A stretch of 64,000 nucleotides of DNA. It comes from Bactericera cockerelli. Taxonomy: Eukaryota > Arthropoda > Insecta > Hemiptera > Triozidae. The DNA is taken from NCBI GenBank assembly GCA_024516035.1, contig CM044967.1, positions 18,016,810 through 18,080,809 of the forward strand. The letters are read 5' to 3'. Position numbers and translations under genes: made by a program. Under the pieces are notes generated by a model that worked only from the letters and a program-made list of their open reading frames with translations, was not told the DNA's origin and did not search any database. This document shows, piece by piece, positions 1 to 14,000 of the stretch; position 1 is the first letter of the stretch; each line of letters starts with the position of its first letter.

Positions 1-45
1 ACATTTTCATCTTTACTATTCAAGGTCCAAAATCCAACTGACCAA

Positions 46-168
46 ATTTCGTATTGTGCGCATGACACATACCTTCTCTCTTCTCTCCTCTACAATTCAA
101 TACTTCGCCATTGTGCGCATGACACACACTTTCCCTCTTCTCTCCCTTTACAATTCAATATTTCGTTA
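46..168. repeat. Tandem duplication of a 61-bp unit
   Basis: attgtgcgcatgacacatac and attgtgcgcatgacacacac each followed by a pyrimidine-rich run and acaattcaata-ttcg. Confidence 0.75.
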
Positions 169-286
169 TAATATCGTTACATAATATCGTTACATATATC
201 GTTACATAATTTCGTTACATAATATCGTTACATATATCGTTACATAATTTCGTTACATAATTTCGTCACATAATTTGGTTATGTGC
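165..286. repeat. Short tandem array, cgttacata-type units
   Basis: About nine units of (t)aat(a/t)tcgttaca. Confidence 0.85.
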
Positions 287-1108
287 CAGAGCAAAGACAT
301 GAAAATGTCAAAAGAATTGCTACTGCAAAATTGCCTAAAATTTTAAATCAAGGACTAAAAGTAAAAAAAAACTAATGTACCTAAATGGGTATACAAAAAC
401 CATATAGCAGTTGCCAAGCAATTTTTTATGTGAGTAGAGAGTTTGTTCCAGATTATTATAAACAGTTACGTTTACTAAACTAAGGGCTCAAAATTAAGGG
501 AAAATTGGACTTTGGATGATGATGTGGCAAAGAGAGATTCCTTAGCTCTAATCCTACCCTGGCAGTATAAATAAAGTGTATTCGTAAATTAAAAAAAAAA
601 GAAAAACATGGTGAAATAAATAAGTATATAAAAATCATTCCTATCTGCAAAATTATCATTTTTTGTTCGACCAGTTTGGTTTCTGTATTCAATGCATGCA
701 TTTTAGAAGAACTTTCATTTGATACTTCACTGATGGTTTCCAAAAACAAAAATATGTTTGGGCCTGACCAATAATTGAATTATTACTAATAATATCTTGT
801 TTCACAATCTTTTATCTTTAATATATGTTTATTTTTTTGCAATTTAATATTAATAATGTTTTGACCTTTGTTCTTCGGGATTTCATTTTTCTTCTAGGTA
901 GTTTCTACTCATTTGAGCTCTAACAATAATTTTTAATTAAAGATTAACCTATGTAGTTACTGTGATTTGAATTTATTGAAATCATAAATCTATGTCCATC
1001 ATCATATATTTTTTTGTAAATAGGAATCGCTTTCATTATCTAGCTAAATAACAAGAACAAAGTCTTTTTTTGAAAGACAACTTGGTTCAAATGTTGGTGT
1101 GATCTCAG

Positions 1109-1195
1109 GAGATTCCGTCTGATACTAGGTACCCAACCATTTTCAAGCAGGACAATCAATGGGTTGAAAGGGAAAAGATGTTTCCTGAAAAACAG
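1109..1195 (+). CDS. Eip74EF: E74 candidate exon, 29 codons
   Basis: The acceptor tgatctcag precedes codons reading [20 protein letters not shown] then REKMFPEKQ, followed by donor gtgagt. The exon is in phase 0 on both sides. It is open with no repeat signature. It joins in frame to the next exon (MFPEKQ to VTTARIDG). I do not remember this segment of E74 well enough to confirm it by homology, so membership is inferred from open frame, splice sites and phase. Confidence 0.6.
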
Positions 1196-4100
1196 GTGAG
1201 TAGAATTTCATTACTCGTATTCTTGAATATACAGTCGAACCTGGGTAAACAGGACTTGTGTAAACAGGAAACAGGAAACCAGGATGATCTTGAAAATAAG
1301 CTGGTCCTTATAATAGGTTTCCTTTATCAAAATACTTTTCTAAGCCGGAAAGCTCTTATGGCAGGAAAATATTGCTGGTAACTTTAATTCCTCTTACCGA
1401 CTTCATCGATCAACGATAAGGCGGCGAACTTGTACCCTGGAGGTCGGTGGTTCAAGTCCTGGTTTCAGCGTTGATTTAGTGAAGCGAGTTAGAGTGGTTG
1501 TGATATCACGAAAGTGATTAACACAAATATGATAACCTTTAATTCCTCTTTATCTAGGTCCGACTGTATTTTGTATTTTTATTTATTCTATTTTATTAAC
1601 TAGGCTGGATGAGATTTGCTAGACGTCTTCCTGTGAAACATCCCCGAGCCAGAGAAGATGAATGAGATTGTGCAATTATGTTTTATTACTTTGATATTCA
1701 TAGGCATTTAATAAAACTTCTCACTTTTCTGTTTGGAGATGAATCATAAGTGACTGGTTTCTATTGTTTTAGCGCAATCCCGGCAGTAATTAAGTTTGTA
1801 GGTTTTTCTGAAAACTGACAAGGAATACCCAAAAGCTTTCTACTCTTCAAAACTATTACAAAAAGCATTAAACATAATCTTCCTAGTTGAATAATTCTGG
1901 ACCAGGCACTTTAGTTTTCATGTGTTTACATCAATGAGTCCGAAAAATGTGGAAAATTTCCATTTAGCTTAAAGAATTGTTTCCTTAATTGTTACAAGGA
2001 AATTAGCACTATTAACACTTTTTCAACTTCCGACCCCAAGTAGGATTAGCAAAGTGAAAGTAGAAGAACACCGCTGTACCCAAACCAAAAGACACAAATT
2101 TTTGGAAAATATTTCTACAATCCATAATTATGCTCTTTCTTTCTCAGGTAACAACTGCAAGAATCGATGGAGCAATAAACGGTTTCTTGGATCAGCAAGA
2201 AGGAAAAGGTCACTAACTTTGGACTGTCAACAAGAAGCAAATGTCTTAATTTAACTTGATATTTCAGCTTGTTGAACTTTATTTTAACCTACAGAATTTC
2301 TTTGTCAAACATCCTGATTTGTTCTTTTGTATTATGTAGGTGATTTTTTTCTATCATAGCTCATTGAGAGCTAGGTTTTCAAATGAATTTTTCCAGATTT
2401 TTGATTTTTTTCTATAGTATCAATTGAAAAATCATCTCATATTGTGTAGAAAAAAGAAATTTTTCCACCAGGATAAGAAATAATGATGAAATACCTATCT
2501 TGTGGAGTATCAAATGAAAGGTCTCGCTGAGAAAAATGCAATATATTTCAAACTTTAAAAATATCTCATGTAAAAGTATTATAGTGTAGCAGATTAGCTT
2601 TCATATAGAGTATGAATTTAAAGAAATAAATTCTACAAGATGGTACCTATCTACTACTCTTTTTCGACAAAAAAGTCTGCTTATTACTTTTACCGTGAAG
2701 TTTCGAAGAAATTAGACAGACGTCCCATCATACCTGTCTCTATTTCGACGAAATCCGTCTGTTTTATACTTTTACCGTCGAAGTTCGACGATATCTTTCT
2801 ACTATTTCGACCTGATCAGATTTATTATACTTTTACTGTCGAAATTTGGTATGTCATTCAGTTCTCTAATTCGACCGATCGCCTGCTTTATATTCTATAC
2901 TTTTACTGTCGAAATTTGATAGGTATGTAATCGGTCTCTAATTCGACCCGATCGCCTGCTTTATACTTGCTTTATACATTGCTACCCCTCGCCTGTTTCC
3001 AGTGTCGTACGTTTACCGGAGATCTCCCGAGTCAGCCGTGAACACCAGTGGCTGCCCCACCCCTTCTAGTAGTGGCAACGTTGCCAGTAGCTCTTCCTCT
3101 GCATCTCAATTTCTCGCTCCGTACTGCCCCAACCCCGCTTACAACACCGGATCTCGTTACCAGCATTCTTTGTACGGTGCTCGGCCGTCAGTATGTAAGT
3201 GCAGTCTTTTTATTTTCTTATTATTATTATTAACTTATTATTATTCTTATGGGAATGTTTCTCATTTATTTAAATGGTACAAAGTGTTTTATCCATGGAC
3301 TTAACAGCAAACATAGATAAATATTAGGTTGAGGTTGGAGGAGGAGGAGGAGGAGTGAATCTTCAGAAGCTTAGGACTTTCCTCACAATTCTGCAAGTTT
3401 CAAGGAGGACATTCTTCTGAATCTTCGGTAGGATGTAGGATGGAAGTTCAATCTTCTTGCAGTGGTAATACATTGAAGGTTATTATTATTATTTTTAAAC
3501 AAAAAAATATATGAAAAATAAAACAAATGATTTATTATTATTAGTCACTGTGACCGAGTGAGTTAGCGCGCAAGGCCTTGCACGCACGGTGACCTGGGTT
3601 CGATCCCTAGCGGGGCAGGATTTTTTCTGCTCTGTACTTGGGTGTTTGGTGTCCACTCGTACCTCGTGAGGAAAAATGAGTAGCTGCTTTAGTCTTAGCA
3701 GCGACCAGTGGCGGAATTATAGGCAAAAATAAGATAGTGGGATATTAACACGTTGAAGACTTGTCAGCCGGATATGGCTGACAGTCAACTTACTCTGTGT
3801 ACCACAGCCGCAAGTCAATTTCAAAGAATATTGTACCACAGCATTTCATGAAACTAAAATCCCATATAAAATAATACATAGTAGTGCCATCCATAGCAGC
3901 ATGACAGGAATATGAAGAAGACTATACCTCGTCTCAACCACATAATATGGTTCAAACTTAACACGTTGGTAACCAGAAAAAATAAATGTCCGCCATGTCA
4001 GCCACATATGGCTGACAGGAACACTGAGAAATACAGAAAAATCGGTGCGGTGTTCAAAGAGTTAAAGATACGGAAAAGTCCTATAATTCTGCGCTACCCA

Positions 4101-7100
4101 CTAAAATTGTGATATAATAATAAAATTAATTACATTTATTTTATTTATTTATTATTATTATACTTTGGCAGGCTACAACACAGACCACAAGCGCCTACAG
4201 TAGCTCCTGCTTCATGGCCACGAAATAAAAAAGGCTGTGAAACACTCATCTTAAAAAAAAGAAGAATAAGGGTGAAATTAATAGACATTTCATTACATCT
4301 TGTAATACCTCTGTAGCGCTAAGTCTCAAAATGTGTACTGTCTTAGATGGGGAAAACCGATGCTAAGCAATTACTTTAGTAATCGATTTTGCCTGATAAT
4401 TTCACTCTTCTATTATCATCTCCTAATCTTAGTCAAACATCTGAGGAAAGAAGTATTTACCTATTTATTTAGAAACTCTTTATTAGTAGAACATATACGA
4501 GTATACAGACAATTAATGATAAAAATTAAATATAAAAATCGACAATATTAATAATATAAACAAGAAAAAAAATAAACAAAATATATACATACGTAGGTCC
4601 TAAATAAAGGGTTATTGCCTATGGCAATCTTTTCCACCCAACCCTTATTCTACTCCCAAAAGTATGAATCAATGGGAGGTGTCCGTACTGTCCGTATTGA
4701 ACCAATCCACTATCCGAGGAACAATATTTAGAACATTATTTTTATTATGAACAGTATCACAACTAAAGTATTGTAGTTTTATTCACATAATAGGTACATT
4801 TATATAACAGGTACAATATTTAGAACATTGAGAACTTCAAGTCCGTAGGAAAACAGGCAGAGAAGAGGCGGTGAGGGGAGGGGCGAGCCTAATTTATGTC
4901 AAGTGTGGAAAGAGGTCAATGAAATTGACATTCATTTCCTGGATAAATTTAGATACTCTCGCTACGGGAAAGAGACAGCGGTTCTCAAACAGTTCCGTCG
5001 TTTCGAAAGTATAAAATTGTAGTGATGAAAATTCTGGGGTCTGGCTAGGGGACTATAAACAGGGAGTAGACCAGCAGTCTGGCTGGGGGACTATAAACAG
5101 GGAGTAGACCAGTATTGGCTTGGTTCTGGGGGTCCTTGTCAATTATTAGCCTCCTTGTAAAGACAGTGGTAGAAGTGCTGAGTCATTCCTCCACTGTCTG
5201 GCTACCATCGTTCACGATGACGCCACCCTATGATGATGATGAAAATTGGGCTAAATGTTTATAAAAAAAACTGGGTAGGTCAAATTTTCGACGAAAACAA
5301 TACTTCCTTATTATAGGATAAGGAAAGTAAAAATTGATGTTGTTCAATGGGCTTTTGCGAATATCTGTTCTAATATCTTCTTCTTAAAATAACATTATTA
5401 TGTTATAAGATGGAGCAGCCATAAATTATTATATTGTTGATTAATAAATAAATTATATATAAAAAAAGCTGTCAGTAAGTAAGTACCAGAAGAGCCCAAA
5501 TTCTGGCTACTAGTTTGAATATTGACAGAAGCAGAAAACAAAATACAAAAACGAACACAATACTTCCGATTTCTAATATTAGAAATTTATCGGAAGTAAT
5601 ATGTTATTTTTCATATACGAGAGTATGTTTAGCAAAACTTTTCACTTTTCTGTTTTGACTGATTGAAATATTGTACCTGTCTCTTAAATCTCAACACCTA
5701 ATGGGATGATACACATCAAATTAAATGATGTCTATTTACATATCAGATTTATAGCATACGAAGTATTGTGTTTAATAAATTTAGATTTTAGACTGTTGGT
5801 CGACTCAAGACAGGGAGACCCGTTACTATTTAAAATATATTTTGGAGGGTCCCGCTTGGACTAACTTTTTTATTATTCATCTTAGATGGGGGTTGTGACA
5901 TATTAAATCCAATGATTTTTAAGTGCTGATTACGAATATGACATTCATATTTTGCTAACTATTGCTGTTGAGTCACCAGTGGCGGTGATAAGGAAAGTCG
6001 TGTGGTGTCACTCCAGATTTCTACTTTAGTGTTGTTGAAAATTACGGAAAAATTCAACTGTATTACAGGTATGTGTTCGTCGACGGATATTTCGTTGTTG
6101 TACAGGTGCTGTCATAAATTTTTCACTGTAGGTAATTGAAGTTTCTTCTTCCAAGGTTCTTTTCACTAATTAAAAAAAAATAATTTCCTCGTTCTATGTT
6201 ACATCGTTACCTTTCTGGAACTAGTCGTTACAATAGATATGACATAGGCACAGTATTAGGCATGTGCCTAGTAGCGGCGGTGGGAGGGGCGGGGGGGGGG
6301 GGTTTGGGGACAAAAACCCCCCGAAATTTCCAAGAAACCCCTGTAAAATAAATACGACCGAAAAGATAAAGTCTCTTCCGTTCTCAACACCAATTTAAAC
6401 AAAGTCTCATATAATTGACCTATCTTCTCTTTCATTCACTCTGCCTTTTCCCAAATTTAATTGGGGTCGGGATTGTCCAACCTCTTCCACATGGTTGAGG
6501 TTGTTTCGTTCTGGCATTCCTACTTCCTAGGATAATAATCCTTATTGTTCTAGTTGACAAATAGTGGAGTTTTATTCTAGTGATTTCAACTATTCTGTCT
6601 AGTCTGTCCCGGTAGCTCAGTGGTAAAGGCGGCATGCTGTGATTCCAAAGATTCCAGAGGTCGTGGGTTCGAAACCCAGCCGGGACATGACAAGTTATCC
6701 TCCCATTTGGGATTTTTACCACATAATAATATGTCTTGGGCTTACTGCTGGGATAATGGGACTTTAATAGTCTTAATTGGGCAGTATAAATAAGGTGATA
6801 TTATTATTATTATTCAAAATCAGTGTCCGATTTTTTCTTATTTAAACGTTTTTGTAGTACAACGACCACGCATGGGAGTAACAATCGTAACATTGGTATT
6901 TGTTTGGCCTAGTTTAATTTTCTAAAAAAATTCCTAGAACAATTTCGCGTTTTTAGGCGTTATCATTTCCAATTCGTTATATTTTAACGCTTGTGTTCTG
7001 GTGTTTTAAGGAACATCCGCTACCCGCACACAAGTCACACATAAATTTCCGGCGAACCCAGGCTGGGTGAGGTTAACATGGGTAGTTGGTGTTTTCCCCA

Positions 7101-10100
7101 GCGAATGGAAAGTAAAATCACTGTTCTATACACGACTTTATTTTTAATTTTGGTTTAACGTCGCTTTCAACTGCATGGTCACATCGCGACGGGGTTTTAC
7201 GCTCCATTCTCCATTCGCTGGAAACTGATAAACCAGTTACTCAAATTAACCTCACCCAGCCTTAGTGATGCCGGACATAGTCAGCATCACAAAGGTTCGA
7301 ATTTGAATCCAAGTTTCTGCGGGTAGTGGATGTTCCTTCCAAAATCATAACTTCGCTGTCAAACAAACATGTCCCGGCAGCTTAGTGGTAAAGGCGGCAC
7401 TCTGTGAATCCAGTCCAGAGGTCACGGGTTCGAAACCCCGCCGGGACATGAGAAGTTATCCTCCCATTTGGGATTTTTACCACTTAATAATATGTCTTGG
7501 GCTTACTGCTGGAATAATTCGACTTTAGTAGTCTTAATCGGACAGTATAAATAAGGCGATAATATTATTATCATTATCTCTACGAAGATATGATGGAATC
7601 AATAAAGAAGATTTCACTTTTAAATATTGAGAAATTGAGTACACACTAATCTAGTTAACTGGAGTAATTGCAATGGAGCGAGACTCAGTTTATGTTTGTA
7701 GTAAGTAGAATAGATATAATAATAATAATAATATTGACTATTTAAACCGACCTCAGTAGTGATTGATAGGGCAACAGACTCGGAACCCACAGGTCGGTGG
7801 TTCGAGTTCCGAGCACGTCAAATATTTACTAAGGACAGCCAGCTTGCGTATCACTCTTGTCATATCTCCTATTGTCATAAAATGTACCCTATCTCCCGAA
7901 AGGTACAAGAGTACTCAAGGGGAGTGAGATGATGTGACAATTGTGACATAGTATGAAAATATGAAGGAAAAAAAAAACAATCCTTTTCTGCTGATGGGTT
8001 ATAACTATAACTTATAACAGGCCGTGAGGGCCAAAAATCTCCAAATATTAGTTTTTGTGTATCTGTTATATTTGGGTACTAGCTAGCCGTCGGGGCTCAT
8101 GTCTCCAGAAATCACCTTTCTCAAATCATTTCACAAATGTGATAAAAAAAAACAAAAATATACCTAATTAAAATACTTACATATTAGCAATAATCAGCCT
8201 CAAATGGATATGTATTTACGGAATAAGTCCTATATACAATCATCATCATAGGGTGGCGTCATCGTGAACGATAGTAGCCAGACAGTGGAGGAATGACTCA
8301 GTAGTTCTACCACTGTCGTTACAAGGAGGCTAATAATTGCCAAGGGCCCCCAGAACCAAGCCAATGCTAGTCTACTCCCTGTTGAGAGTCGCCCAGCCAG
8401 ACTACTGGTCTAATACTCCCTGTTTATAGTCCCCCAGCCAGAGTGCTGGTCTACTCCCTGTTTATAGTCCCCCAGCCAGACTGCTGGTCTACTCCCTGTT
8501 TATAGTCCCCGGCCAGACTGCTGGTCTACTCCCTGTTCATAGTCCCCCAGCCAGACTGCTGGTGTGTATTTACGGACTAAGTCCCATATACAATAAGAAA
8601 AAAATAATGAACATTACAAGTATAAAGAAATTAAAGATATCACCGAATAGGAAACTCTCATCAACAATTTTATATCACTTTTTGTCAACACTCAACAAAT
8701 TTCCAACAGAACCCACTGCACTCCTGCATCCATGCACCACAGCGTCCTCCCGGGAATAGTTGATCGCTCAGTCTGAAACTCGCGCTATCCACCACGCTCA
8801 GCATATTTCGTCTATCGAGGATATTACAATACTTAGTTTGTAACCTTGAGAGAAATATAAAATGGAGTCTCCGCAGACAAGCCCGGCTATTGACCAGGAA
8901 ATGAGAATGAGAAGCCTGGCTATTCTCTGACCTTGCGATGACTCCTTAACCCTACTTTAGGCACTCTTCCAACTTGCAGACATTTAGTAACGTCTCTTCT
9001 CCTCCTTGTGTAAAATGTATGCTTATTTTCTATGTGTACCTACCAGCTGTACGTGTATACAGAATTCATTTCCTTCCCGAGTTGAATATTCTGGAAATCA
9101 GGCGCGCAACCCAGAGATAGTTTCTAGGGGGAAATCGCGAGACGGTTCTTTCGTAATTCATATGACAATTTATTGTGTATAGTTTTTCAGGCCCGTGGTA
9201 ACAACAGATCTTTTCTAGGAACGGGATATTTATTATTAGCGGGATATCTAGGGTTGGGTGGAAGAGATTGCCATAGGCAATAACCCCGCCTTTTAGTTAG
9301 GACATATGTTTTCAAATATTTTCTATTCTTTTTCATTTTTTTTAACAATTTATTAAAAAATGGAAACAATATGTACAATAAAAAGGAAAAATAATGGAAA
9401 AATATACATATATAAACATAATTATGTCCTAACTAAAGGGCGGGGTTATTGCCTATGGCAATCTCTTCCATCCAGCAACGGGATGGTTCTATCGTAATGT
9501 ATTTGTTATGCAGGCAGGTGGTAAAAAAACAACAAGACATTTCCAATGTGGTGGTGCTGGCGAAATGGACCCTAACCAGAGATGTTTTCTAGGGGCGAGA
9601 TGGTTCTATCGTAATTTATTTGTGTAAAGCTAGGCAGGCACGCAACCAGAATAGTTTCTAGGAGTAACAGGTGTTATATACATTTATCATGAAAATATTT
9701 ATACAGGGTTTATTATTTTTTAACACTATATTGGTAAACTACATGATACATTCTGCAATACAGTAGATTGTATTAAAATAAAAAGAATATGAAGTGAACC
9801 AAGGGGAGAGGTTAAAGCCTGTGGCTTTCTCTTCCACCGAACCCCATTCTATATGAGGGTTTCTATATGAGACAAGTTATTTCAGGTGCGCGACCAAAAT
9901 ATTTCTCAGGGGTAGGTATACTATTAGTATACTCCGTTGGTTCAAATCCAAATTATTACCGACCTCAGTAGCTTGATCGATAAGACGGCAGACTTGTAAC
10001 CTGGAGGTTGGTGTTTCTAGTCCCGGGTTCAGCGTAGATTTAGTAAAGCGAGTTTGAGCAGTTGTGACATCACGAAAGTGATTAACACAAATATGTTAAC

Positions 10101-10975
10101 TTTTTTGTAATCCAAATTATTTTCCAAATGGTAAATCTTCGTACTCGCTGGGACTCGAACCACCGACCTCGAAGTTGCGAGTCCACGCTATTCTCGATCG
10201 TTTATCTACTCGCGTTATCTCTCTTCTGTGACCTTTCTCCATTTCTTGGGATGTTTTCTGTTTGAAATGTCCATTTAAATACAAGCGTTGAGTTCGAAAA
10301 ATTACTCGTATTTAATGGCGTGTGCTACATAATATTATGGGACAGCATACGACATACATTAGCAGGGGACCGAGCAAAAGAACTGTATTTAAATTTTTAA
10401 GAAATTAAAACAAACGAAATGTTTTTTTTTTTTCTCCAGAAAAAAAAACAGAAATGTGAAAAACGAATACAATACTTTTCTTATTTGTATGAGATGAAAG
10501 TAAAAATTCTCAGACCTCAATAGTATAGTATAGTTGTGCTTTATTTAGACTGTCGGCTCGAGACAGGAAGTCCGAAGTCCCTAAACTGCATAATTTTTCG
10601 CCGATCTATGAAAATATAAAATAAATCAAATTTGCCGACCTCAGTAGCTGATTGATAAGGCGGCGGACTCGTAACCTGTAGGTCGGTGGTTCAAGTCCCA
10701 ACTATTACAAAAATTTAGTGAGGCAAGTTTGAACAGAATTTTTTTTAGTGTGATCAACACTCGGGCTGTATGATGACTAATGTTCATTATTATTTTGAAT
10801 TACAGTTGAACCTCGATATGTATAAGAAAATCATGGACCATTTTTTTCTCTCTTATATTCAGGTTTTCATCATTTCAAGAAGTCATTTTCCTTTATAGAC
10901 AGGTAAATTTGACCTGAAAACTATTCTCTTATATCAAGGCTTCTCTTTTGTCCGATTTGACTGTGTTAATACTTA

Positions 10976-11016
<41 letters not shown>

Positions 11017-14000
11017 GAAACGCTTTATTAGAAGAACATAATTATATACAAACAAATAATGGTAAAAATTAAAATTACAAAATTGACAAAATTAATATAA
11101 CAAAATTAATACTTTTCACTTTAGAGTTTTTTTTTAAGCTTTATTAGGTAGAACAAAAAATATATACAGTAGAACACAATGAAATATAAAGAAAACAAAA
11201 AGATTAAACAAATGTACAAGAAGGAAAAAAAAGAGAGAAATGTCCTACCTAAAGGGCAGGGTTATTGCCTGACAATCCATTCCACCCAAACCTTTTAAAA
11301 GCCTAACTAAAAGAATGTGAGAGATATAAGATAGAAAAATAGAGTTGTGGTAATAAAAAATTAAAAACCCACCTTCTTGTCTTCCAGTAACAGACTCGTC
11401 CTATGTGGGGGCGGGCGGCTACATGCCGCCGCCCACCAGCTCGGGCTACTACCATTACGCCGGCGGCGTCGGCTCCGGTGCCACTGGCGGCGGCGGCGGT
11501 GGCGGTGGCGGGTTCACGCTTCCCCAGCAGGGCCCCAGTCCGCCGCGTCAGTCTGTGATCCAAGCGGCGGCCACGAGCTCCCATGACGACCTGTACTTCC
11601 TGGAGCTGGGGTTCCAGACGCGGGTGAAGAAGAAAGTACGCCGCGGCGGCGGCAAGGGCGGCGAGGTGACGCCCGGCACCGGGACGAAGAGGAAAAGTCG
11701 AGAAGGTGAGGGGGACAGGAAAATTTTGACACTTAAGACTGTGAGAACAAAGGCCGGCTTTATTAAACACCTCGGCCGAGGTGTGAAGAATTATAGGCGA
11801 AAAAAAAGTTGACAAGGTGAGGGAAATTTTGACAGTTAAGACTGTGAAAACAATGGCCGGTTTTATCACACACCTCGGCCGAGGTGTGAAGAACGCCTAT
11901 ATACATATCAGTATCAGTAGTATCAACAGAAAAGTGAGAAGTTGTACGTACAACCATCTAATACCTTGAATCATCCCAAGAAAAAAAAAATCCCAAAAAA
12001 AAAAGGACATGATATTAATAATATAACTCTCTTCGGTGGAAGGTAACCACCAGGCGAGGTTAATGCTCAAAGCATTTTCTACCACATAACCCTTAGAGCC
12101 TTATAATTATATGGTCACAAACTCAAATTAGTGAGGAAAATTCATACATTGGGTGGGATTCGAACCAACGAATTCCTACGCTACCTGGATTACGAGACTA
12201 GCGCCTTAATCACTTGACTACCAGTGCACCGTACAGAGGTATTTAATTTAAAAAAATTGGGTGATTCCATTGCTTTCCTTTCTATGGGATAAGGAAAGTA
12301 AAAAGAATGTTAGGGTAAAAAACGTAGCAGTGAGTCGCGTAGAGACAGGAGCACCTCGAAGGGCGAAGATAAGACATGTAAAAAAAAAAAAAAATATCGC
12401 GAGATAACAGCGAATTCAGCGATATCCGGAAATACCGCGAAATATCCGCGAATAGTGTGTTGAGAGAGAATTATTTTCCCTGTTCCCATAACTCAAACAC
12501 ATAAGGTGTAACTAAAAATATTCGATTTCAACTCCAGGAACGCGAATCTCCTATAGGGAGCACATTCACACTTTTTTTAATACATACTTTTTTAATCACC
12601 CTGTATAGATAATGTATACCTCATCACGTCGTTTTTCGTTTTTTTTTTAATACATGCAATTTTTTTAGATAAAATTGAATTTTTTCTCCTTGATCAGAAT
12701 TTGGTATCCGTAAGTTTTGTAACCCATTTAAAAGTTGTCATTTATGGACCTATAACCTGTTAAAAGGAATTTTCATCTAAAAATATAGCAAATTATTTCA
12801 TCAAGAAACCTCGATTAAAAAAAAAATGTTCTTCAATCTGAGATATTAAGACGTTGATTCGACCTGACTGGTCAGAAGTTCGTTATCTCTAGTAAACTAT
12901 ATTTTGGTCCATTTGAAAGGAGTCTTTTGAGGAACTTTGACCTGTAAAAAAACCATTTTCCATTTGTAAAAGTTTCCAAAAAAATTCAATTTTTAACAAA
13001 CATGTTGAAAATTGTGTTCTTGAATAAAACACGCAATTTTTGAGTTTATACTGTTTTTCTCTCAATAATTATGTACATTTGTCGCGAACGACTTGCATAA
13101 CAAGTTAAAAAGCGCATCATAGGAGAGGAAAAAATATGTACATAACTTCTCATGTTTCCGTTTTGCCTAACCGATTGACATTGCTCTTGTTTCAGGATCT
13201 ACCACGTACCTATGGGAATTCCTACTCAAGTTGTTGCAAGATAGAGAGTACTGTCCACGATATATTAAATGGACGAACCGAGAGCGGGGCGTATTTAAAT
13301 TAGTAGACTCAAAAGCTGTATCCAGGCTATGGGGTTTGCACAAAAATAAACCTGACATGAATTACGAAACAATGGGAAGAGCTCTGAGGTGAGTTTAAGA
13401 GGTCAAGGTTTGAAGACATCTTAGATAACACTCTATGGACGTCAAAACATTGACTCATAACTTATGAGTCAATGATTTTACCGTGGCGTGACGGTTGAGA
13501 CTACTGCCCGTGTTCGAGAGATCTCGAGTTCGATCCCCGGTTGGGGCAGACTTTTCGAAGGAATTTCTGTTTCTTCCAAACACGTAAGGTTGGCATTTCC
13601 GCCCCCTACACATGCTGGGTGAGGTTAATGTGGGTAGCTGGTATGATTCCCAGGGAGTGGAGGGTAAAACCCCCGTCCCTGACTTGTATCTCAATCAGGA
13701 CGTTAAAAACCAAATATAATCAACTGGTCACAATAGATCTAATTAGGTCGCAGTATTAATTGTAAGGGTTTCAGTGTAAACCCAGCAACCAGGATAGATA
13801 GTAATAACAAAGTAGATTTTTCCTTAATTACTATTAAAGTTCAATAGAGATGCATCATAATATACGTATAAAGGGTTTTCCCTTAGTGGCCTCAGTTAAA
13901 CTGCCTATAAGATAAAAAAAAGACATAACACATAACTCTCATAACACCTAACTTTCATAACACCTAACTCTCATAACACATTGTTTGATTTCCATTACAG

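Larger units (their letters stand above)
3195..11387 (+). other. Large E74 intron (8.2 kb) loaded with repeats
   Basis: The intron has donor gtaagt and acceptor cttcttgtcttccag. It contains SINEs of at least three tRNA-headed families, LINE-tail fragments of both orientations, copies of a 38-bp-type minisatellite, and an ATT microsatellite close to the acceptor. I find no additional exon inside it that keeps phase. Confidence 0.7.

Noticed and set aside
2640..2930. 96-codon frame before the third E74 exon
   Set aside because: Built on repeated ttttactgtcgaaatttg phrases (a degenerate local repeat); no splice sites or conservation signal.
11303..11869. 188-codon minus-strand frame opposite the E74 exon
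   Set aside because: A shadow of the GC-rich, Gly-tract exon and the duplicated palindrome; it has no conserved feature.
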